Shown: positions 27,301 through 38,969 of the stretch, in pieces
Layout: each line of letters starts with the position of its first letter
Numbering within the stretch: position 1 is the first letter of the stretch
Assembly: GCF_947488945.1 (NCBI RefSeq)
Contig: NZ_CANLBS010000005.1
Location: 248,001 to 312,000, forward strand
Origin: an uncultured Streptomyces sp.
Lineage (GTDB): Bacteria > Actinomycetota > Actinomycetes > Streptomycetales > Streptomycetaceae
Direction of reading: 5' to 3'
DNA length: 64,000 bases
The notes under the pieces: generated by a model
What the model was told of the DNA's origin: nothing
The model's database searches: none
What the model saw: only the letters and a program-made list of their open reading frames with translations
Program-made: the position numbers and the translations under genes

Positions 27301-30300
27301 GGGCCTGGAAGTACAGGCCGCGCTGGAGCGGGGTGACCGGGGCGGTGCGGGTCGCCGTGGTGGCGGCGTCCGCGAGGTGCAGCAGCGCGTCGTGCCAGTG
27401 GGCGGTGATCCGGTCGGGGATCCCCTCGGCGAGGGTGAATTCGGCGTGCAGGCTGCCGGTGGACTCGTCGGTCCAGGCGTTGACCTCGACGGCGTACGGG
27501 AGCCCCTGGTCGCCGGGGGTGAGGCGCGGGGCCTGCGACTCGGAGCCCCGGCCGAGGTAGTTGAAGAGCACCTGCGGGTGGGCGGTGAGCAGCGGGGCGG
27601 CCTGCGCGTCGAGGTACCGCAGCAGGCCGTAGGCGACGTGCCCCTCCTCGCCGCTCTGGCGTGCCGCGACCTCGCGGGCCGCGGCGACCGGGTCGGTGTG
27701 GGCGGTGAGGCGTACGGGGGCGATGGCGGTGAACCAGCCGACGGTGCGGGTGTAGTCGTGGTGGTCGAGGGCGGGGACGCGGCCGTGGCGTTCCAGGTCG
27801 ACGGCGAGGTCGGTGGGCGTGTCCTGCACCTGGGTGAGGGCGGTGCGCAGGGCGCCGCAGAGCAGTTCGGTGAGGCCCGTGCCGAGGGCGGCGGGCGCCT
27901 CGCGGGTGAGCCGGTCGCTCGGCCCTGGGGGGAGCACCGCGGTGACGGTGCGCGGGTTGCGTGCCGCGGGCAGCAGCGGCGGGGCGTCGAGGGTGGTGAT
28001 CCAGTCCCCGAGGCGGTCGAGGGCGTGCGCGGACCGTGCGGTCAGCGCCTCGGCGTATGCGGCGTAGGAGGTGGTCGGCGGGGCCGGGGGCCTGCCGTTC
28101 AGGGCGGCGGTGAGGTCGTCGAGCAGGATCAGCCAGGACACCGCGTCGACGGCGAGGTGGTGGGCGGTGACCACCAGGGTGCGGGTCGCCGCCAGCCAGG
28201 CGAACGCGACGACGTCTCCGGTCTCCGGGTCGAGCCGGGCCGCCGCCTCGTCGGCCACGGCGGTGGCGTCGGTCGTGGCGGGCCGGGCGACCGGCACCTC
28301 GCGGGCGGGCTCGGTGCGCAGCGCCCACACGCCGTGTGCGGTGTTCAGCCGCAGCCGGAGGGCGGGGTGTGCGGCCACCACCGCGTTCGCGGCGCGCACC
28401 GCGTCGGCGTGACCGGTGCCCTCGGGGGCGGTCACCGTCCGGGCCTGGGCGAACCGGTGGAGCGATCCGCCGCGCTCGCGCAGCCGCAGCACGATCGGGG
28501 TGGCGGGCAGCGGGCCGTCGGCGCGGCGGGCGGGTGCGGGCGTCCCGGTGGGCGGGGCGTTCCGCGCGAGGTGGCCGGCGAGGGCGCGCGGGGTCTTGAG
28601 GAGGAACACGTCGCGCGGCGCGATGGGCAGGCCGAGCGCCCGCGCCCGGTTGATGACGGTGATGGCGACGATGCTGTCGCCGCCGGCCGCGAAGAAGTCG
28701 GTGTCGGCGTCGACGGGGCCGGCGGTGGGGAGCGCCTCGGCGAAGAGTTCTACCAGGGCGGGCAGCGCGGACGGCGGGGTCGGTGCGGCGGGGTCCGCGG
28801 CGGCCGGGGTGCCGTCCTGGGCGGCGGCGTGCGTGGCGAGCGCCTTGCGGTCGAGCTTGCCGTTCACGGTGAGCGGCAGGGCGTCGACGGTCAGCACCCG
28901 ACCGGGCACCATGTGGGCGGGCAGGGTGCCGGCGAGCCGGGCGGCGAAGTCGGCGGGCGCCCGGCCCACGACGTGGGCGACGAGGTGGTCACCGGCGGCG
29001 GCGACGGTGACGGCCGCGTCCACGACGCCGTCGAGGTCCCGGACCGCGGCCTCGACCTCGGCGGGTTCGATGCGGAACCCCTTGAGCTGGACCTGGTCGT
29101 CGGCGCGGCCGACGAACTCCAGCTCGCCGCCGAGGGTGCGGCGGGCGAGGTCGCCGGTGTGGTACATCCGGGAGCCGTCGGCCGCGAACGGGTCGGCGAC
29201 GAACCGGCCGGCGGTGAGTCCGGGCCGGCCGAGGTAGCCGAGCGACACCTGGTCGCCGGCCACGTAGATGGCGCCGGTCCGGCCGGGCGGCACGGGCCGC
29301 AGCCGGTCGTCGAGGAGGTGGGCGACCAGGCCGGGGAGGGGGCCGCCGATGGGGCTGGCTGCGTCGGCGGGGCCGAAGTCCTCGTCGGTGAGCACCCGGT
29401 GGGTGACGTGCACGGTGGTCTCGGTGATGCCGTACATGTTGACCAGTTCGGGCGAGCGGGTGCCGTGGCGCTCGACCCAGCCGCGCAGCCGTGCGAGGTC
29501 CAGTGCCTCGCCGCCGAAGACGATCCGGCGCAGCGAGGTGGCGGGCTCCGCGGACAGCCGGTCGGCTTCGGCGAACTGGTGGAAGGCCGACGGCGTCTGG
29601 TTGAGGACGGTGACGGAGTGTTCGCGGACCAGCCGGTGGAAGTCGACCGGGGAGCGGGTCAGCGCGTAGTCGGGGACGAGGAGTTCGGCGCCGTGGGTGA
29701 GGGCGCCCCAGAGTTCCCAGACGGCGAAGTCGAAGGAGAAGGAGTGGAACTGGACCCACACGTCGGCCGGGCCGAAGCCCATCTCGTCGCGGGTGCGGGC
29801 GAGGAGGGTGACCACGCTGGAGTGGGGGACGACGACGCCCTTGGGGCGGCCGGTGGAGCCGGAGGTGTAGATGACGTAGGCGGGGTCCTGCGGCCGGGGC
29901 CCTGCGGTGGGTTCCGTCTCCCCGCCGGGGGCCGGTCGCGGCGCGTCGTCGCCCAGGACGAGCATCCGGGCGGACACCCCGGCGCGGTCCAGCAGGCGGG
30001 TGAAGCGGTCGCGCTGGGCCGGGTCGACCAGGACGACCTGCGGGGCAGCGTCGGCGAGGACGTACTCCAGCCGCTCGTCGGGGTACGCCAGGTCGAGGGG
30101 TACGTAGGCGCCTCCCGCGGAGACGACCGCGACCAGGGCGACGACCTGTTCGACGGAGCGGGGCACCGCGACGGCGACGCGCAGGCCGGGGGCGACGCCG
30201 GCGGCCCGCAGGGTGGACGCCAACGCGTCCTTTTGTGCCGCCAGTTCGCCGTAGGTGACGGAGCGGGTGGTGCCGTCGAGGGCGCACTGGGTGACCGCGG

Positions 30301-33300
30301 TGGCGGCCGGGTCGCGGTGCGCGGCGGTGTCGAAGAGTTCGCCCAGGGTGACCGGCGGGACGTCGGCGGGGCGCGGGCCGGTCCCGGCGGCGAGGCCGGC
30401 GACCGGGGCGTCGGGGCGTTCGAGCAGGGCGGTGAGCGTCCGGTCGAAGGTGCGCAGGATCGCCTCGGCGCCCTTGCGGCCGAGCAGTTCCTCGTCGTGG
30501 ATGAGCTGGAAGTGCGGGCGGCCGTCGTGTCCGCGCACCACCACCAGGGTCAGCGGATAGTGCGGGGCGCCCTCGTTGGCGATGCGGGTGATGACCAGTG
30601 TGTCGTCGGGGCGGCGCAGCGCGTCCACGTCGGTGGCGACGTCGAAGACCACCAGGGTGTCGAAGAGGGAGCCGGCGCCGGTCTGCCGGCCGATCCGGGC
30701 CAGCGAGACATGGCTGTGCGCCACCAGGGCGTTCTGGTGCTCCCGGACCGCCGCGAGCAGTTCGCCGCCCGTGCCGTGCTCCTCCCAGCGGGCGCGTACG
30801 GGGACGGTGTTGATGAACAGGCCGACCATCTGGCCGATGCCGGGCACGTCGGCGTCGCGGCCGGAGACCGTGGAGCCGAACACCACGTCCCGGCTCCCCA
30901 GCAGGGAGCCCAGGGTCACCGCCCAGGCGCTGTGCACCGCGACGCTCAGCGGCACGCCGGCCGTCCGGGCCGCCGCGTCGACGTCGGCGGCCGGTTCCAC
31001 GGTGACGTCGGCGAAGCGCTCGGAGGGGACGTGCCCCTCGGCGACCAGCGACGGGCCGGGCAGCCCGGCGAGCTCCTCGCGCCAGACGCGGTCGCTCTCC
31101 TCCTGGTCGCGGGAGGCGAGCCAGCCGATGTAGTCGCGGTGGCCGCCGAGCGGGTAGGCGGTGCCGGGCGCATGGTATTCGGCGAGCAGGGCGCGGAGCA
31201 TCGGCGGCACGGACCAGCCGTCGGCGACGATGTGGTGGACGGTCTGCACCAGCACGGTGCGGCCGGAGCCGGCGCGGACCAGCGTGTAGCGCATCAGCGG
31301 GCCGTCGGCCAGGTCGAATCCGGTGCGGCGGTCCTGTTCGGCGAGGTCGCGGATCTCCTCGTCGGTGAGGCCGGGTCGGTCCAGGACGGTGAAGGGCGCT
31401 TCGGCGCCGCCCTCCAGGACGGCGACCACCCGCCCGTCGGCGAGGGCGGTGAAGCGGGCCGCGAGGTTGGGGTAGAGGGCGAGCAGCCGGGTGGCCGCCG
31501 CGGCGAGCCGCCCGGGGTCCACGTCCCCTTCCAGGGTGAGCAGTTGCTGCTCGACGTAGCTGCCCGTGGTCTCGTCGTCGTAGACCGAGTGGAAGTAGAG
31601 GCCCTCCTGGAGCGGGGTCAGCGGCAGGACGTCCAGCAGGGCCGGCCCGTCCAGGGCGTCCACGTCGGCCTGGGTGAGCGGCACCAGCGGGAAGTCGCTG
31701 GGTGAGTGGCCGCCGCCGTCGAGCCGGGCCAGGGCGGTCAGCGCGGTCTCGTAGGCGTGGCAGAGGAAGTCGATGTCCTCGTCGGTGAACAGCCCTTCCG
31801 GCCAGGAGAGGGTGGTGACCAGCCGGTACGCGCCGTCCGCACCGGGCTCGGCGATGGCGTTGAGTTCCAGGGCGCGCGGCATGCGCATGGCCGGGTCGCG
31901 CCTCTCGCCCAACTGCTCCGTGGAGTCGGTCGGTTGCCAGTCCTCGGTGGAGCCCGCCTCGAAGCGTCCGAGGTAGTTGAAGAGGACCTGGGGCGCGGGC
32001 GCGGGCAGTTCCGCGTCGGCCAGGTGGCGCAGGACGCCGTAGGAGATGCCGCGGTCCGGCACGGCGGCGAGGTCCTCCTTGACCACCTTGAGGGCGGCGG
32101 CGAGGTAGTCGGGTGCGGTGAGGTCGGGGGCGGTGCCCGGGTCCACGGTCACCGGGAAGAGCGTGGTGAACCAGCCCACGGTACGGGAGAGTTCGGGTTC
32201 GAAACCGGCGCTGTCCGCGACGAAGCCGGGCTCGCGGCCGTGCCCTTCCAGCTCGATGTGGGCGAAGGTCTGGTCCTGCCCGCGGTGGCGGCGCCAACGG
32301 GCGAGGGTGACGGCGAGCGCGGTGAGCAGCACGTCGTTGGCGCCGGCGTGGAACCGGGCGGGCACCTCGCCCAGCAGCGCGGCGGTGTCCGCGGGGGCGA
32401 GCGGCACGGCGCGGGTGCGTTCCCGGGCGACGGTGTCCCGCTCGGACGGCGCGCGGCGGCCCACCAAGGCGTCCGGGCCGGGCAGCGGCCGCAGCCAGGG
32501 GGTCGGGTCGACGCCGTGTGCGGCCTGTTCCTGCAGTTGCGTCCAGCGCCGGAACGAGGTCCCCACCGGCGGGAGTTCGACGCCTTCGCCGCACACGTGG
32601 CGCCGCCAGGCGGTGGCCAGGTCGTCCATCAGGATCCGCCAGGACACCCCGTCGATCACGACGTGGTGGGCGACGAGCACCAGCTGCCGTGCCTCGCGGC
32701 GCCAGACGGCGCGCAGCATCGCGCCGCGGTCGGGGTCGAGTCCGCGGGCGGCGAGCGCGACGCACTCCGTGACCGGCAGGTCGCTCTCCTGCCACACCGC
32801 GCCGGGTCCGGCGGTCCGGGGGATGTCGAAGCTCCAGCGCTCGCCGCGCACCAGGACGGCGCGCAGCATGTCGTGGCGGCCGAGGACGGCGGCGAGGATC
32901 GTGTCGAGAGCCTCGGCGGTGAGGGTGTCCGGGGTGTTCAGCACCACGGACTGCACGAAGCCGTCGACGGCGTCGGTGGTGCGGCCGAGCCACTGCAGGA
33001 TCGGAGGTCCGGTGACGGGTCCGGTCGCCTCGTCGTCGTGGTCGACGGCGGAGAGGTCCTCGCGGCTCGCGACGGCGGCGAGCGCCCCGACCACGGTGTG
33101 GGTGAAGATCTGCCGGGCGGTGACGTGCAGTCCGGCGTCGCGCAGTGCGCTGAGCAGCGAGATCGCGAGGATGCTGTCACCGCCGAGCTTGAAGAAGTCC
33201 TGGTCGGTGCCGACCCGCTCCAGCCGGAGGACGGCGGCGACGGCCTCGCACACCAGGCGCTCCTCCTCGGTGACGGGCTCCGCGACGGGCCCGGTGCCGG

Positions 33301-35221
33301 TTTCGGGCTCCGGGAGGGCCCGCCGGTCGAGCTTGCCGTTCGGGGTGAGCGGGAACTCCGTCATCACGACGAGGTGGGTGGGCACCATGTACTCCACCAG
33401 GTGGCCGGCGGCCCAGGCCCTGACCTCGTCGGCCCGCAGGTCCTCGTGGCCGGCGGCCGGGATCACGTAGCCGACCAGGTAGGTGCCGCCCGCGGTGTTC
33501 TTCTTGGCGACGACGCAGGTGTGGCGGACGCCGGGGTGTTCCGCGAGGCCGGCCTCGACGTCCTCGATCTCCAGCCGCATGCCTCGGATCTTGACCTGGT
33601 TGTCGGCGCGTCCGAGGAAGTCCAGGGAGCCGTCCGGGGCGTAGCGGGCCAGGTCGCCGGTCCGGTAGAGGCGGGAGCCGTCGTCGGCGAACGGGTTGGC
33701 CACGAAGCGCGAGGCGGTGAGGCCGGGCGCCTGCACGTACCCGCGTCCGAGCAGGAGTCCGCCGACGTACAGTTCGCCGCCGACGCCGACCGGGACCGGG
33801 CGCAGCTCGTCGTCCAGCACGTAGAGCTGGGTGTTGGGGTTGGCCCGGCCGATGGAGGTGGACAGGCGGGAGGCCTCGCCCCGGTAGACGACGTGCGAGA
33901 CGCCGATGGTCGTCTCGGCGGGGCCGTAGCCGTGGTACAGGGGGATGTCGAGCCGGCTGCGGAAGCGCTCGTACAGCTCCGGGGTCAGCACCTCGCCGCC
34001 GCACCACACGTGCCGCAGGCTGTCGAGGCGGCCCGAGTCGCCGGCCATCTCCAGCAGCACGTCCAGCATGGAGGAGACGAGATAGGTGAAGGTGACGCGC
34101 TGTTCGGCGATCACGCCGAGCAGGTGGTGCGGGTCGCGTTCGCCGCCAGGGCGCAGGATCACCAGCCGGCCGCCGGAGACCAGTGGCAGGAAGATCTCGT
34201 TGATGGAGATGTCGAAGGAGAGCGGCGCCTTGAACAGCGAGGCGTCGTCGTGGCCGAAGCCGAGGATCTCCTCGCGCTGCCACAACAGGCGCTCGCTGAT
34301 GGCCTCGTGGCGGATCATGGCGCCCTTGGGCCGTCCGGTGGAGCCCGAGGTGAAGATGACGTAGGCAAGGGCGTCGCCCGGAACGGCCGGGGACGGGCCG
34401 TCGTCGGGCAGCGCGCCGAACCTCCAGTCGTCGAGGTCGACCGCCACGGCTTCCGGCTCGCCCTCGGGGCGCTCGCCGGTGGCGTTGAGCTGGAGCACGA
34501 CCCGGGCGTCCTCGATCACCACGGCGCGGCGGGCGGCGGGCCACTGCGGGTCGAGGGGCACGAAGGCGCCGCCCGCCCGCAGCACGGCGAGCAGGCCGAC
34601 CACCATCTCGGCGGAGCGGCCGAGCGATATGCCCACCAGCCGCTCGGCGGTCAGCCCCCGGCCCACCAGATGGTGGGCCAACTGACCTGAGAGGGAGACG
34701 AGTTCGCGGTAGGTCAGTTCGCGCCGCCCGTCGACGACGGCGACGGCGTCCGGGCGGCGGCGGGCCTGGTCGAGGATCAGTTCCATGAGGGTGGGGCGCG
34801 CCCGGTCGGCCCGGTTGTCGTTCCACCGTGCCAGGGTTGCGAGCCGGGTGGCGATGTCCGACGGGCCGACGGTGGAGAGCGGCCGGTCCGGGAAGTCCAT
34901 CAGGTCGTCCAGGGCGCGCTGGGCGTCGGCGACGAGGACCGTGTCCGGGACGGCGATGCTGCGGCCGTCCTCGGCGACCTCCCACTCCGCGTCCCCGGCT
35001 CCGCCGTTGCCGACCAGGCCGAGGACGTCGGCGAAGAGCGTGCCGGGGGTCAGTTCCAGCCCTTCGGGGCTGCGGCCGGACGCCCAGTACGCCAGCGCGA
35101 CGGCGCAGGCCCCGGCGATGGTCCGGTCGTCGTGGTCACCGGCCCGCCGGCGTACCGCGTCGAGCCGTTGCGACGGCAGCAGTACGCGCGAGGCGATCGA
35201 TTCCAGCACCGCATCCGTCAT
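24287..35221 (-). CDS. cchH: Coelichelin non-ribosomal peptide synthetase CchH
   Basis: A 3644-residue, three-module NRPS with order A1-T1-E1-C2-A2-T2-E2-C3-A3-T3 and no thioesterase. Rough residues: A1 142-640, T1 645-715 (LGGDSI), E1 735-1165 ([11 protein letters not shown]), C2 1195-1600 (HHIVADG), A2 1624-2124, T2 2150-2215 (AGGDSI), E2 2237-2625 ([10 protein letters not shown]), C3 2625-3030 ([10 protein letters not shown]), A3 3057-3557, T3 3574-3640 (LGGHSM). Specificity residues read by eye are DINYWGGIGK (A1, formyl-hydroxyornithine), DFWN-GMVHK (A2, threonine) and DMENLGLINK (A3, hydroxyornithine), the coelichelin set. Two epimerisation domains fit D-residues. ATG at 35221 is chosen over an upstream in-frame GTG at 35257 because GGAAGG precedes it. 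Confidence 0.95.
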   Translation of the reverse strand: MTDAVLESIASRVLLPSQRLDAVRRRAGDHDDRTIAGACAVALAYWASGRSPEGLELTPGTLFADVLGLVGNGGAGDAEWEVAEDGRSIAVPDTVLVADAQRALDDLMDFPDRPLSTVGPSDIATRLATLARWNDNRADRARPTLMELILDQARRRPDAVAVVDGRRELTYRELVSLSGQLAHHLVGRGLTAERLVGISLGRSAEMVVGLLAVLRAGGAFVPLDPQWPAARRAVVIEDARVVLQLNATGERPEGEPEAVAVDLDDWRFGALPDDGPSPAVPGDALAYVIFTSGSTGRPKGAMIRHEAISERLLWQREEILGFGHDDASLFKAPLSFDISINEIFLPLVSGGRLVILRPGGERDPHHLLGVIAEQRVTFTYLVSSMLDVLLEMAGDSGRLDSLRHVWCGGEVLTPELYERFRSRLDIPLYHGYGPAETTIGVSHVVYRGEASRLSTSIGRANPNTQLYVLDDELRPVPVGVGGELYVGGLLLGRGYVQAPGLTASRFVANPFADDGSRLYRTGDLARYAPDGSLDFLGRADNQVKIRGMRLEIEDVEAGLAEHPGVRHTCVVAKKNTAGGTYLVGYVIPAAGHEDLRADEVRAWAAGHLVEYMVPTHLVVMTEFPLTPNGKLDRRALPEPETGTGPVAEPVTEEERLVCEAVAAVLRLERVGTDQDFFKLGGDSILAISLLSALRDAGLHVTARQIFTHTVVGALAAVASREDLSAVDHDDEATGPVTGPPILQWLGRTTDAVDGFVQSVVLNTPDTLTAEALDTILAAVLGRHDMLRAVLVRGERWSFDIPRTAGPGAVWQESDLPVTECVALAARGLDPDRGAMLRAVWRREARQLVLVAHHVVIDGVSWRILMDDLATAWRRHVCGEGVELPPVGTSFRRWTQLQEQAAHGVDPTPWLRPLPGPDALVGRRAPSERDTVARERTRAVPLAPADTAALLGEVPARFHAGANDVLLTALAVTLARWRRHRGQDQTFAHIELEGHGREPGFVADSAGFEPELSRTVGWFTTLFPVTVDPGTAPDLTAPDYLAAALKVVKEDLAAVPDRGISYGVLRHLADAELPAPAPQVLFNYLGRFEAGSTEDWQPTDSTEQLGERRDPAMRMPRALELNAIAEPGADGAYRLVTTLSWPEGLFTDEDIDFLCHAYETALTALARLDGGGHSPSDFPLVPLTQADVDALDGPALLDVLPLTPLQEGLYFHSVYDDETTGSYVEQQLLTLEGDVDPGRLAAAATRLLALYPNLAARFTALADGRVVAVLEGGAEAPFTVLDRPGLTDEEIRDLAEQDRRTGFDLADGPLMRYTLVRAGSGRTVLVQTVHHIVADGWSVPPMLRALLAEYHAPGTAYPLGGHRDYIGWLASRDQEESDRVWREELAGLPGPSLVAEGHVPSERFADVTVEPAADVDAAARTAGVPLSVAVHSAWAVTLGSLLGSRDVVFGSTVSGRDADVPGIGQMVGLFINTVPVRARWEEHGTGGELLAAVREHQNALVAHSHVSLARIGRQTGAGSLFDTLVVFDVATDVDALRRPDDTLVITRIANEGAPHYPLTLVVVRGHDGRPHFQLIHDEELLGRKGAEAILRTFDRTLTALLERPDAPVAGLAAGTGPRPADVPPVTLGELFDTAAHRDPAATAVTQCALDGTTRSVTYGELAAQKDALASTLRAAGVAPGLRVAVAVPRSVEQVVALVAVVSAGGAYVPLDLAYPDERLEYVLADAAPQVVLVDPAQRDRFTRLLDRAGVSARMLVLGDDAPRPAPGGETEPTAGPRPQDPAYVIYTSGSTGRPKGVVVPHSSVVTLLARTRDEMGFGPADVWVQFHSFSFDFAVWELWGALTHGAELLVPDYALTRSPVDFHRLVREHSVTVLNQTPSAFHQFAEADRLSAEPATSLRRIVFGGEALDLARLRGWVERHGTRSPELVNMYGITETTVHVTHRVLTDEDFGPADAASPIGGPLPGLVAHLLDDRLRPVPPGRTGAIYVAGDQVSLGYLGRPGLTAGRFVADPFAADGSRMYHTGDLARRTLGGELEFVGRADDQVQLKGFRIEPAEVEAAVRDLDGVVDAAVTVAAAGDHLVAHVVGRAPADFAARLAGTLPAHMVPGRVLTVDALPLTVNGKLDRKALATHAAAQDGTPAAADPAAPTPPSALPALVELFAEALPTAGPVDADTDFFAAGGDSIVAITVINRARALGLPIAPRDVFLLKTPRALAGHLARNAPPTGTPAPARRADGPLPATPIVLRLRERGGSLHRFAQARTVTAPEGTGHADAVRAANAVVAAHPALRLRLNTAHGVWALRTEPAREVPVARPATTDATAVADEAAARLDPETGDVVAFAWLAATRTLVVTAHHLAVDAVSWLILLDDLTAALNGRPPAPPTTSYAAYAEALTARSAHALDRLGDWITTLDAPPLLPAARNPRTVTAVLPPGPSDRLTREAPAALGTGLTELLCGALRTALTQVQDTPTDLAVDLERHGRVPALDHHDYTRTVGWFTAIAPVRLTAHTDPVAAAREVAARQSGEEGHVAYGLLRYLDAQAAPLLTAHPQVLFNYLGRGSESQAPRLTPGDQGLPYAVEVNAWTDESTGSLHAEFTLAEGIPDRITAHWHDALLHLADAATTATRTAPVTPLQRGLYFQAQLAGPAGHYVAQSWFTFDRRLDTDALGEAMAHVIARHPVVGAGFGTDDDGNPVQILGAGRRVGVHVVEAASEAEAEALRTRDRTTGFDPAEPPLVRLTVVRLPGGRDALLLSYHLLLWDGWSREIVLRDLFDAYRAVLAGEPRDATPATPGFEEYARTLAAKDPAASEAFWAGELAGLPGPTLLAGTAPALTEGLPPALVHTLSAELSALLRDAAKAHGVTLNTVLTGAFGLLLGSRTGRADAVFGVTVSGREGEGHSGIVGVLLNTVPLWTKARPDDTVGAYLAAVQDSRVAAMDHEHLGLGEIQRAGGHDTLFDNLFVLQNFLDLDAFAEMNARHGITSVLADDSTHYPYTWVVTPGDRLTVKLEHRAGDTADARRLLDDYLRVLEDLARSTGPLGALPGTGPAPGPAHRTDIGTDTVVDRFDLAADRHPGRVALVADGATLTFAELRDRSRAVAGVLALRGVGPGASVALAVPRSLDSIVALFAVLRVGAAYVPLELDHPDERIAAITEDARPEVTLTVSTVAHRLTGELIELDRPLPAAEPVATFTPDDPDRLRHAAYTIYTSGSTGKPKGVVTEYAGLTNMLINHQRRIFEPVLAAHGHRVFRIAHTVSFAFDMSWEELLWLADGHEVHICDEELRRDAPRLVAYCAEHRVDVVNVTPTYAQQLVAEGLLDDPDRRPALVLLGGEAVTPALWQRLAGTEGTVGYNLYGPTEYTINTLGVGTFECQDPVVGVPIDNTEVYVLDPWLRPLPDGVPGELYVSGVGIARGYLGQSAQTAHRFVACPFGAPGERMYRTGDLVLRRPDGNLSYLGRTDQQVKIRGHRVELGEVEAVFAAHPAVRFVAAVAQPDPQVDGAHRLAAYLVVDGADLATVAAAVGAGLPDFLRPTHYAQVDAIPLTVNGKADTKALPEARPLGALTTAGERPPATGTETTVCEFFAEALDLDDDEVSAVSDFVSLGGHSMLAVRLIGLLRREYGPVITIRDLFTLRTPEAIARHLDEDS

Positions 35222-35285
35222 CGCAGCAGCATCCTTCCGAGCATGAACATCGACCACAACCGAGGCTTGAACGAACGAGGTGGAG

Positions 35286-37073
35286 CTAACTTGCTTCGCG
35301 CCACGCCCGCCACAGGCGGGCGTAGCGGCCGCCGAGGGCGACCAGTTCCGTGTGCGTCCCCTCCTCGACGACCCGGCCGGCGTCCAGGACCGCGATCCGG
35401 TCCGCCGCCATGGCCTGCGTCAGGCGGTGCGCGACGAAGAGCGTGGTGCGGCCCGCGCAGGCGGCCAGCACGGCACGGTCCAGTTCGGCCGCGCCCTCGC
35501 TGCCGGCCTCCGCGGTGGACTCGTCGAGGACGACCACCGGGGAGCCGGCCAGCACCAGCCGGGCGAGGGCGAGCTGGGCCACCTTGGTGCCGTCGAGCCG
35601 CTCCCCGCCCTCGCCGACCGGCGTGTACAGCCCTTCGGGCAGTGAGGCGACCCACTCCCCGGCGCCGACCGTGCGCAGCGCCTGCCGCAGGCGGTCGTCG
35701 TCCGCGTCCGGCGCGGCGAGCCGTAGGTCGTCGGCGAGCGGGCCGGAGAAGACGTGCGTCTCCTGCGTGAGGATGCTCACCAGCGCCCGTGCCCCGGCCT
35801 CGTCGAGACCGGCGAGGTCGTGCGGTCCGATCCGCACCGATCCGGACCGCGGGGTCCCGATTCCGGCGATCAGCGCGGCCAGGGTGGACTTCCCCGCCCC
35901 CGTCGCGCCGACCAGGGCCAGCGAACCGCCCGCCGGGACGGTCAGGGTCACGTCGCACAGCACGGGCCGCGCGGCGCCGGGATAGGCGAAGGTCAGCCCG
36001 GACACCTCCACCGGGTACGGGGCGGCCTCGGGGCGTGCCACGGAGACGTCCCCGACCAGCCGCTCCTCGGCGGGTTCGCCCCACACCCCGACGAGCCGGG
36101 TGAGGCTCGCGCCCGACTTCTGCGCCTCGTCGAAGGTGAACATGATGGCGCCCAGCGGGGTGAACAGCCGGTGGAACATCAGCGGGGCCGCCGCGACCTC
36201 GCCGAGGGTGGCGGCGTCGGCCTCCAGCAGCGCGTAGCCGACGACGAGGATCAGCACCAGACCGACGAACTCCGCGCGGTTCTCCCGGCCGACGAACCTG
36301 CCGAAGAACCGGAACACCTCGACACCGAGCTCGCGCACCCGCCAGGACTCGCTGGTCACCTTCTCCCGGACGGAGTCCTCCAGGCGGTAGGCGCGGACCG
36401 TGTCGATCCCGTTCAGCCCGCTGATCAGCGCCTGGGCGCGGTCGGCCTGGGCGACCCGCTGCTTCCGGTAGAGCGGTGCGGAGCGGGGCAGGTACCAGCG
36501 CAGCGCCAGCGCGTACGCGGGCAGCGCGCCGGCTCCGGCGAGGCCGAGCCGCCAGTCGAGGCCGAACATGCCGAGGGTGGCGATGACGACCAGCACCCCG
36601 GCCGAGAACACCGTGGGGACGGCCGTCCGGATGCCGTTGGAGAGCACCGCCACGTCGTCGCCGACGCGGGACAGCACGTCCCCCCGGCCGACCTGTTCGA
36701 CGCGGGCGCTCGGCATCCCGAGCACCGCCCGGACGGCGCCTTCGCGCAGCCGGGCGAGCAGGTCCGCGCCGAGCCGGCCGATCAGGTAGGTGGAGGCGGC
36801 GGTGGCCACCGCGCCGAGCAGGGCGGCGGCCGCCATCAGCACGCCGACGGTGACCAGCACGGAGCGCGTCCGGTCCTCGACGACCCCGTCGACGACCCGG
36901 CCCAGCAGCAGGACGGGGACGACCTGGAGCGCGGCGCCGGCCACCGTACTGAAGACGGTGGAGGCGGCCAGCCAGGGGACGCGGCGGCAGTGCGCGGCGA
37001 CCCAGCGGGCGGCTTCGCCCCCGGTCGCCGTGCGCAGGGCCGTCGGGGGGACGTGTGTGTCGACAGTAGTCAC
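35286..37073 (-). CDS. cchG: Coelichelin exporter half-transporter CchG
   Basis: A 595-residue ABC exporter half with six transmembrane helices (about residues 30-315) and a nucleotide-binding domain. Walker [12 protein letters not shown]-loop [10 protein letters not shown], Walker B VVVLDEST and the switch His (FVAHRLTQ) are intact. The ABC signature is altered to [14 protein letters not shown] where LSGGQ is expected. It pairs with CchI, which has the opposite defects. Start GTG at 37073 has only a weak ribosome binding site. It is 64 nt upstream of cchH on the same strand, so cchG-cchH-cchI form one unit. Predicted role: coelichelin export. Confidence 0.88.
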   Translation of the reverse strand: MTTVDTHVPPTALRTATGGEAARWVAAHCRRVPWLAASTVFSTVAGAALQVVPVLLLGRVVDGVVEDRTRSVLVTVGVLMAAAALLGAVATAASTYLIGRLGADLLARLREGAVRAVLGMPSARVEQVGRGDVLSRVGDDVAVLSNGIRTAVPTVFSAGVLVVIATLGMFGLDWRLGLAGAGALPAYALALRWYLPRSAPLYRKQRVAQADRAQALISGLNGIDTVRAYRLEDSVREKVTSESWRVRELGVEVFRFFGRFVGRENRAEFVGLVLILVVGYALLEADAATLGEVAAAPLMFHRLFTPLGAIMFTFDEAQKSGASLTRLVGVWGEPAEERLVGDVSVARPEAAPYPVEVSGLTFAYPGAARPVLCDVTLTVPAGGSLALVGATGAGKSTLAALIAGIGTPRSGSVRIGPHDLAGLDEAGARALVSILTQETHVFSGPLADDLRLAAPDADDDRLRQALRTVGAGEWVASLPEGLYTPVGEGGERLDGTKVAQLALARLVLAGSPVVVLDESTAEAGSEGAAELDRAVLAACAGRTTLFVAHRLTQAMAADRIAVLDAGRVVEEGTHTELVALGGRYARLWRAWREAS

Positions 37074-37314
37074 TCGGGAACCACATCTTGCTCGGGGCGG
37101 GGGTGATCGGTGGGCGACGCCGCTCGGCCGGACCGGGTGCGGTGCCGGGCCGCCGTCGCCCCCGGGGCGGCGGCGCCGGGCGCCGGGTCTCTCACGGTCC
37201 GGCACGCGGGAGACCTCTGCGTTCGTGACGGCGGGCGTGCGGGTGAACGGTCCGGGCTGCCGGGGGCTGACCGGGCCGCCACGTCGTCGGTGGCGTCGAC
37301 GCGTACGTTATCCC

Positions 37315-37350
37315 GTGTCCCGGCCCGTCCGTACGGGCCGTCCGGGACAC
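37315..37350 (-). terminator. Hairpin between cchB and cchG
   Basis: GTGTCCCGG (37315-37323) pairs with CCGGGACAC (37342-37350), with a secondary pairing CCCGT/ACGGG inside. It lies just after the cchB stop and suggests that cchB is terminated separately and that cchG has its own promoter in 37074-37314. I cannot identify an iron box there. Confidence 0.55.
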
Positions 37351-37373
37351 CTCGAAGCCCCCGGCCGGGGCCG

Positions 37374-38720
37374 TCAGCGGCCGCCGACCCCGGTGACCGG
37401 ACGGGCCTCGTCGGAGGCGGACTTGACGCTCCGGCCGATCAGCGAGTCCAGGATCTCCCCGACCCGGATCGCGGTGTTGGACAGCAGCGACGTGGTGATG
37501 CCGTGCGTGTGCTCGGTGCCGCCCTGGAGGTAGATCCCGCAGTCCAGTGCGGGGTCCGTCGCTATGCGGTAGTCGCGCTCGACGCGCAGACGGCCGGCGT
37601 CGTCGCGCAGGCAGTGGTCGGCGACCTCGCCGAGGAGCGCGAGCGGGTCGGCGGGGCTGTAGCCGGTGGCGAACACCACCACGTCGGCGTCCAGCGGCGT
37701 CTGCTCGCCGGTGACCAGGGAGGTGACGCCGACACGGACGCCCTCGGGCGTCTCCTCGGCGTCGGTGACCCGGGACACGTTGAGGAAGCGCAGCCGCTGG
37801 GTGCCGAGGACCTTCTCCTGGTACATCTGCCGGTAGAGGTCGTCGATCAGATCGATGTCCACCACGGAGTAGTTGGTGTTGCCGTGGTAGGCCATCAGCC
37901 GGTTCTTGACGCTGTCCGGCGCGGCGAAGAAGTCGTCCACCGCGGCGGGGTCGAAGATCCGGTTGGCGAAGGCGCTGTCGTCGGCCGGACTGTAGCCGTA
38001 CCGGGAGAAGACGGCGCACACCTCGGCCTGCGGGAACCGGCGGTGCAGGTAGGCGACGTTCTCGGCGGCGCTCTGGCCGGCGCCCACGACGACGAACCGC
38101 GTGGGCGAGGTGCCCTCCAGCGCGTCGACCTTGCGCAGCAGGTCGGAGTTGTGCCAGATCCGCTCGCCGCGCTCCACGCCCTCCGGCATGAGGGGGCGCA
38201 GCCCCGTGCCGATGACCAGGTTGCGGGCCCGGTGGGTCTGGAGCCCCGCGCCCGAACGGACGGTCACCTCCAGGTGCTCCACGACGCCGTCCCGCAGGCA
38301 CGGCATGACGGAGACGACCTCGTGGCCGTACGAGGCCATGTCGGCGACCTTGGCGGCGGCCCACTCGAAGTAGTCGTGGAACTCGACCCGGAGCGGGAAG
38401 AGGTTCTTGTGGTTGATGAAGTCGATCAACCGTCCCTTGCTCTGCAGGTAGCAGAGGAAGCTGAACTCGCTGGACGGGTTCCGCAGGGTCACCAGGTCCT
38501 TGAGGAAGGACACCTGCATGGTGGCGTCGTCGATCAGCATGCCGCGGTGCCAGCCGAAGGACGGCTGCTGCTCGAAGAAGCGCGCCGTCACCGGCTGCTG
38601 CGCTCCGGCACGGGCGTTGTGCTCGCTGATCGCGATGGCCATGGCCACGTTCGACGGGCCGAAGCCGATGCCGATGAGGTCGAGAACCGGTGATGCGTCG
38701 CCAGGAAGAACCTGTGACAT
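37374..38720 (-). CDS. cchB: L-ornithine N5-monooxygenase CchB
   Basis: A 448-residue FAD/NADPH-dependent N-hydroxylase. FAD motif GIGFGPSN (residues 17-24), NADPH motif VVGAGQSAAE (211-220), FATGYSP (350-356), and the family segments MQVSFLKDLVTLRNPSSEFS and SRYGYSPADDSAF are all present. It makes N5-hydroxyornithine, the precursor for residues 1, 3 and 4 of coelichelin. ATG at 38720 has GGGAG 4 nt upstream. It is divergent from cchA, and the shared region carries two iron boxes, so both are repressed in iron sufficiency. Confidence 0.95.
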   Translation of the reverse strand: MSQVLPGDASPVLDLIGIGFGPSNVAMAIAISEHNARAGAQQPVTARFFEQQPSFGWHRGMLIDDATMQVSFLKDLVTLRNPSSEFSFLCYLQSKGRLIDFINHKNLFPLRVEFHDYFEWAAAKVADMASYGHEVVSVMPCLRDGVVEHLEVTVRSGAGLQTHRARNLVIGTGLRPLMPEGVERGERIWHNSDLLRKVDALEGTSPTRFVVVGAGQSAAENVAYLHRRFPQAEVCAVFSRYGYSPADDSAFANRIFDPAAVDDFFAAPDSVKNRLMAYHGNTNYSVVDIDLIDDLYRQMYQEKVLGTQRLRFLNVSRVTDAEETPEGVRVGVTSLVTGEQTPLDADVVVFATGYSPADPLALLGEVADHCLRDDAGRLRVERDYRIATDPALDCGIYLQGGTEHTHGITTSLLSNTAIRVGEILDSLIGRSVKSASDEARPVTGVGGR

Positions 38721-38806
38721 GTCACTCCCATCGTGTGGGAAAGACGCCTGTCAGGCGTGGGGAAAGGTCAGCGGAACGGGCACGCCGCTCCACGGCCCGC
38801 CCAAAC

Positions 38807-38825
38807 TTAGGTGAGCCTAACCTCA
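38807..38825. promoter_or_regulatory. Iron box 1 in the cchB/cchA divergent region
   Basis: TTAGGTGAGCCTAACCTCA matches the iron-box consensus at 18 of 19 positions. It lies 87 nt upstream of the cchB start, the position expected for repression of cchB by DmdR1. Confidence 0.88.
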
Positions 38826-38913
38826 ACACGCGGTGCTGTCGAGAGGGTGAATGCAGTGACGACGGCGACCTGAGCGACGGTCAGATACCCGCCCCCGAGG
38901 GCCCATTGCACAC

Positions 38914-38932
38914 TAAGGTAAGCCTTGCTTTA
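38914..38932. promoter_or_regulatory. Iron box 2 in the cchB/cchA divergent region
   Basis: TAAGGTAAGCCTTGCTTTA matches the consensus at about 13 of 19 positions, best in the AGGTAAGCCT left half. It ends 37 nt before the cchA ATG and probably overlaps its promoter. Confidence 0.7.
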
Positions 38933-38969
38933 CTGCTCGTGGACTGTCCCTGGCTCAAGGAGGAACCCC

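Noticed and set aside
24209..31705. A 2498-codon open frame on the plus strand opposite the NRPS
   Set aside because: It is a GC-rich antisense shadow of cchH. The NRPS frame has all domain motifs; the antisense product is a Gly/Val/Arg/Asp-rich string without any fold.
35222..35257. Upstream GTG at 35257 as start of cchH
   Set aside because: The 12 extra residues lack a ribosome binding site; ATG at 35221 has GGAAGG upstream and gives a length close to the known CchH size.
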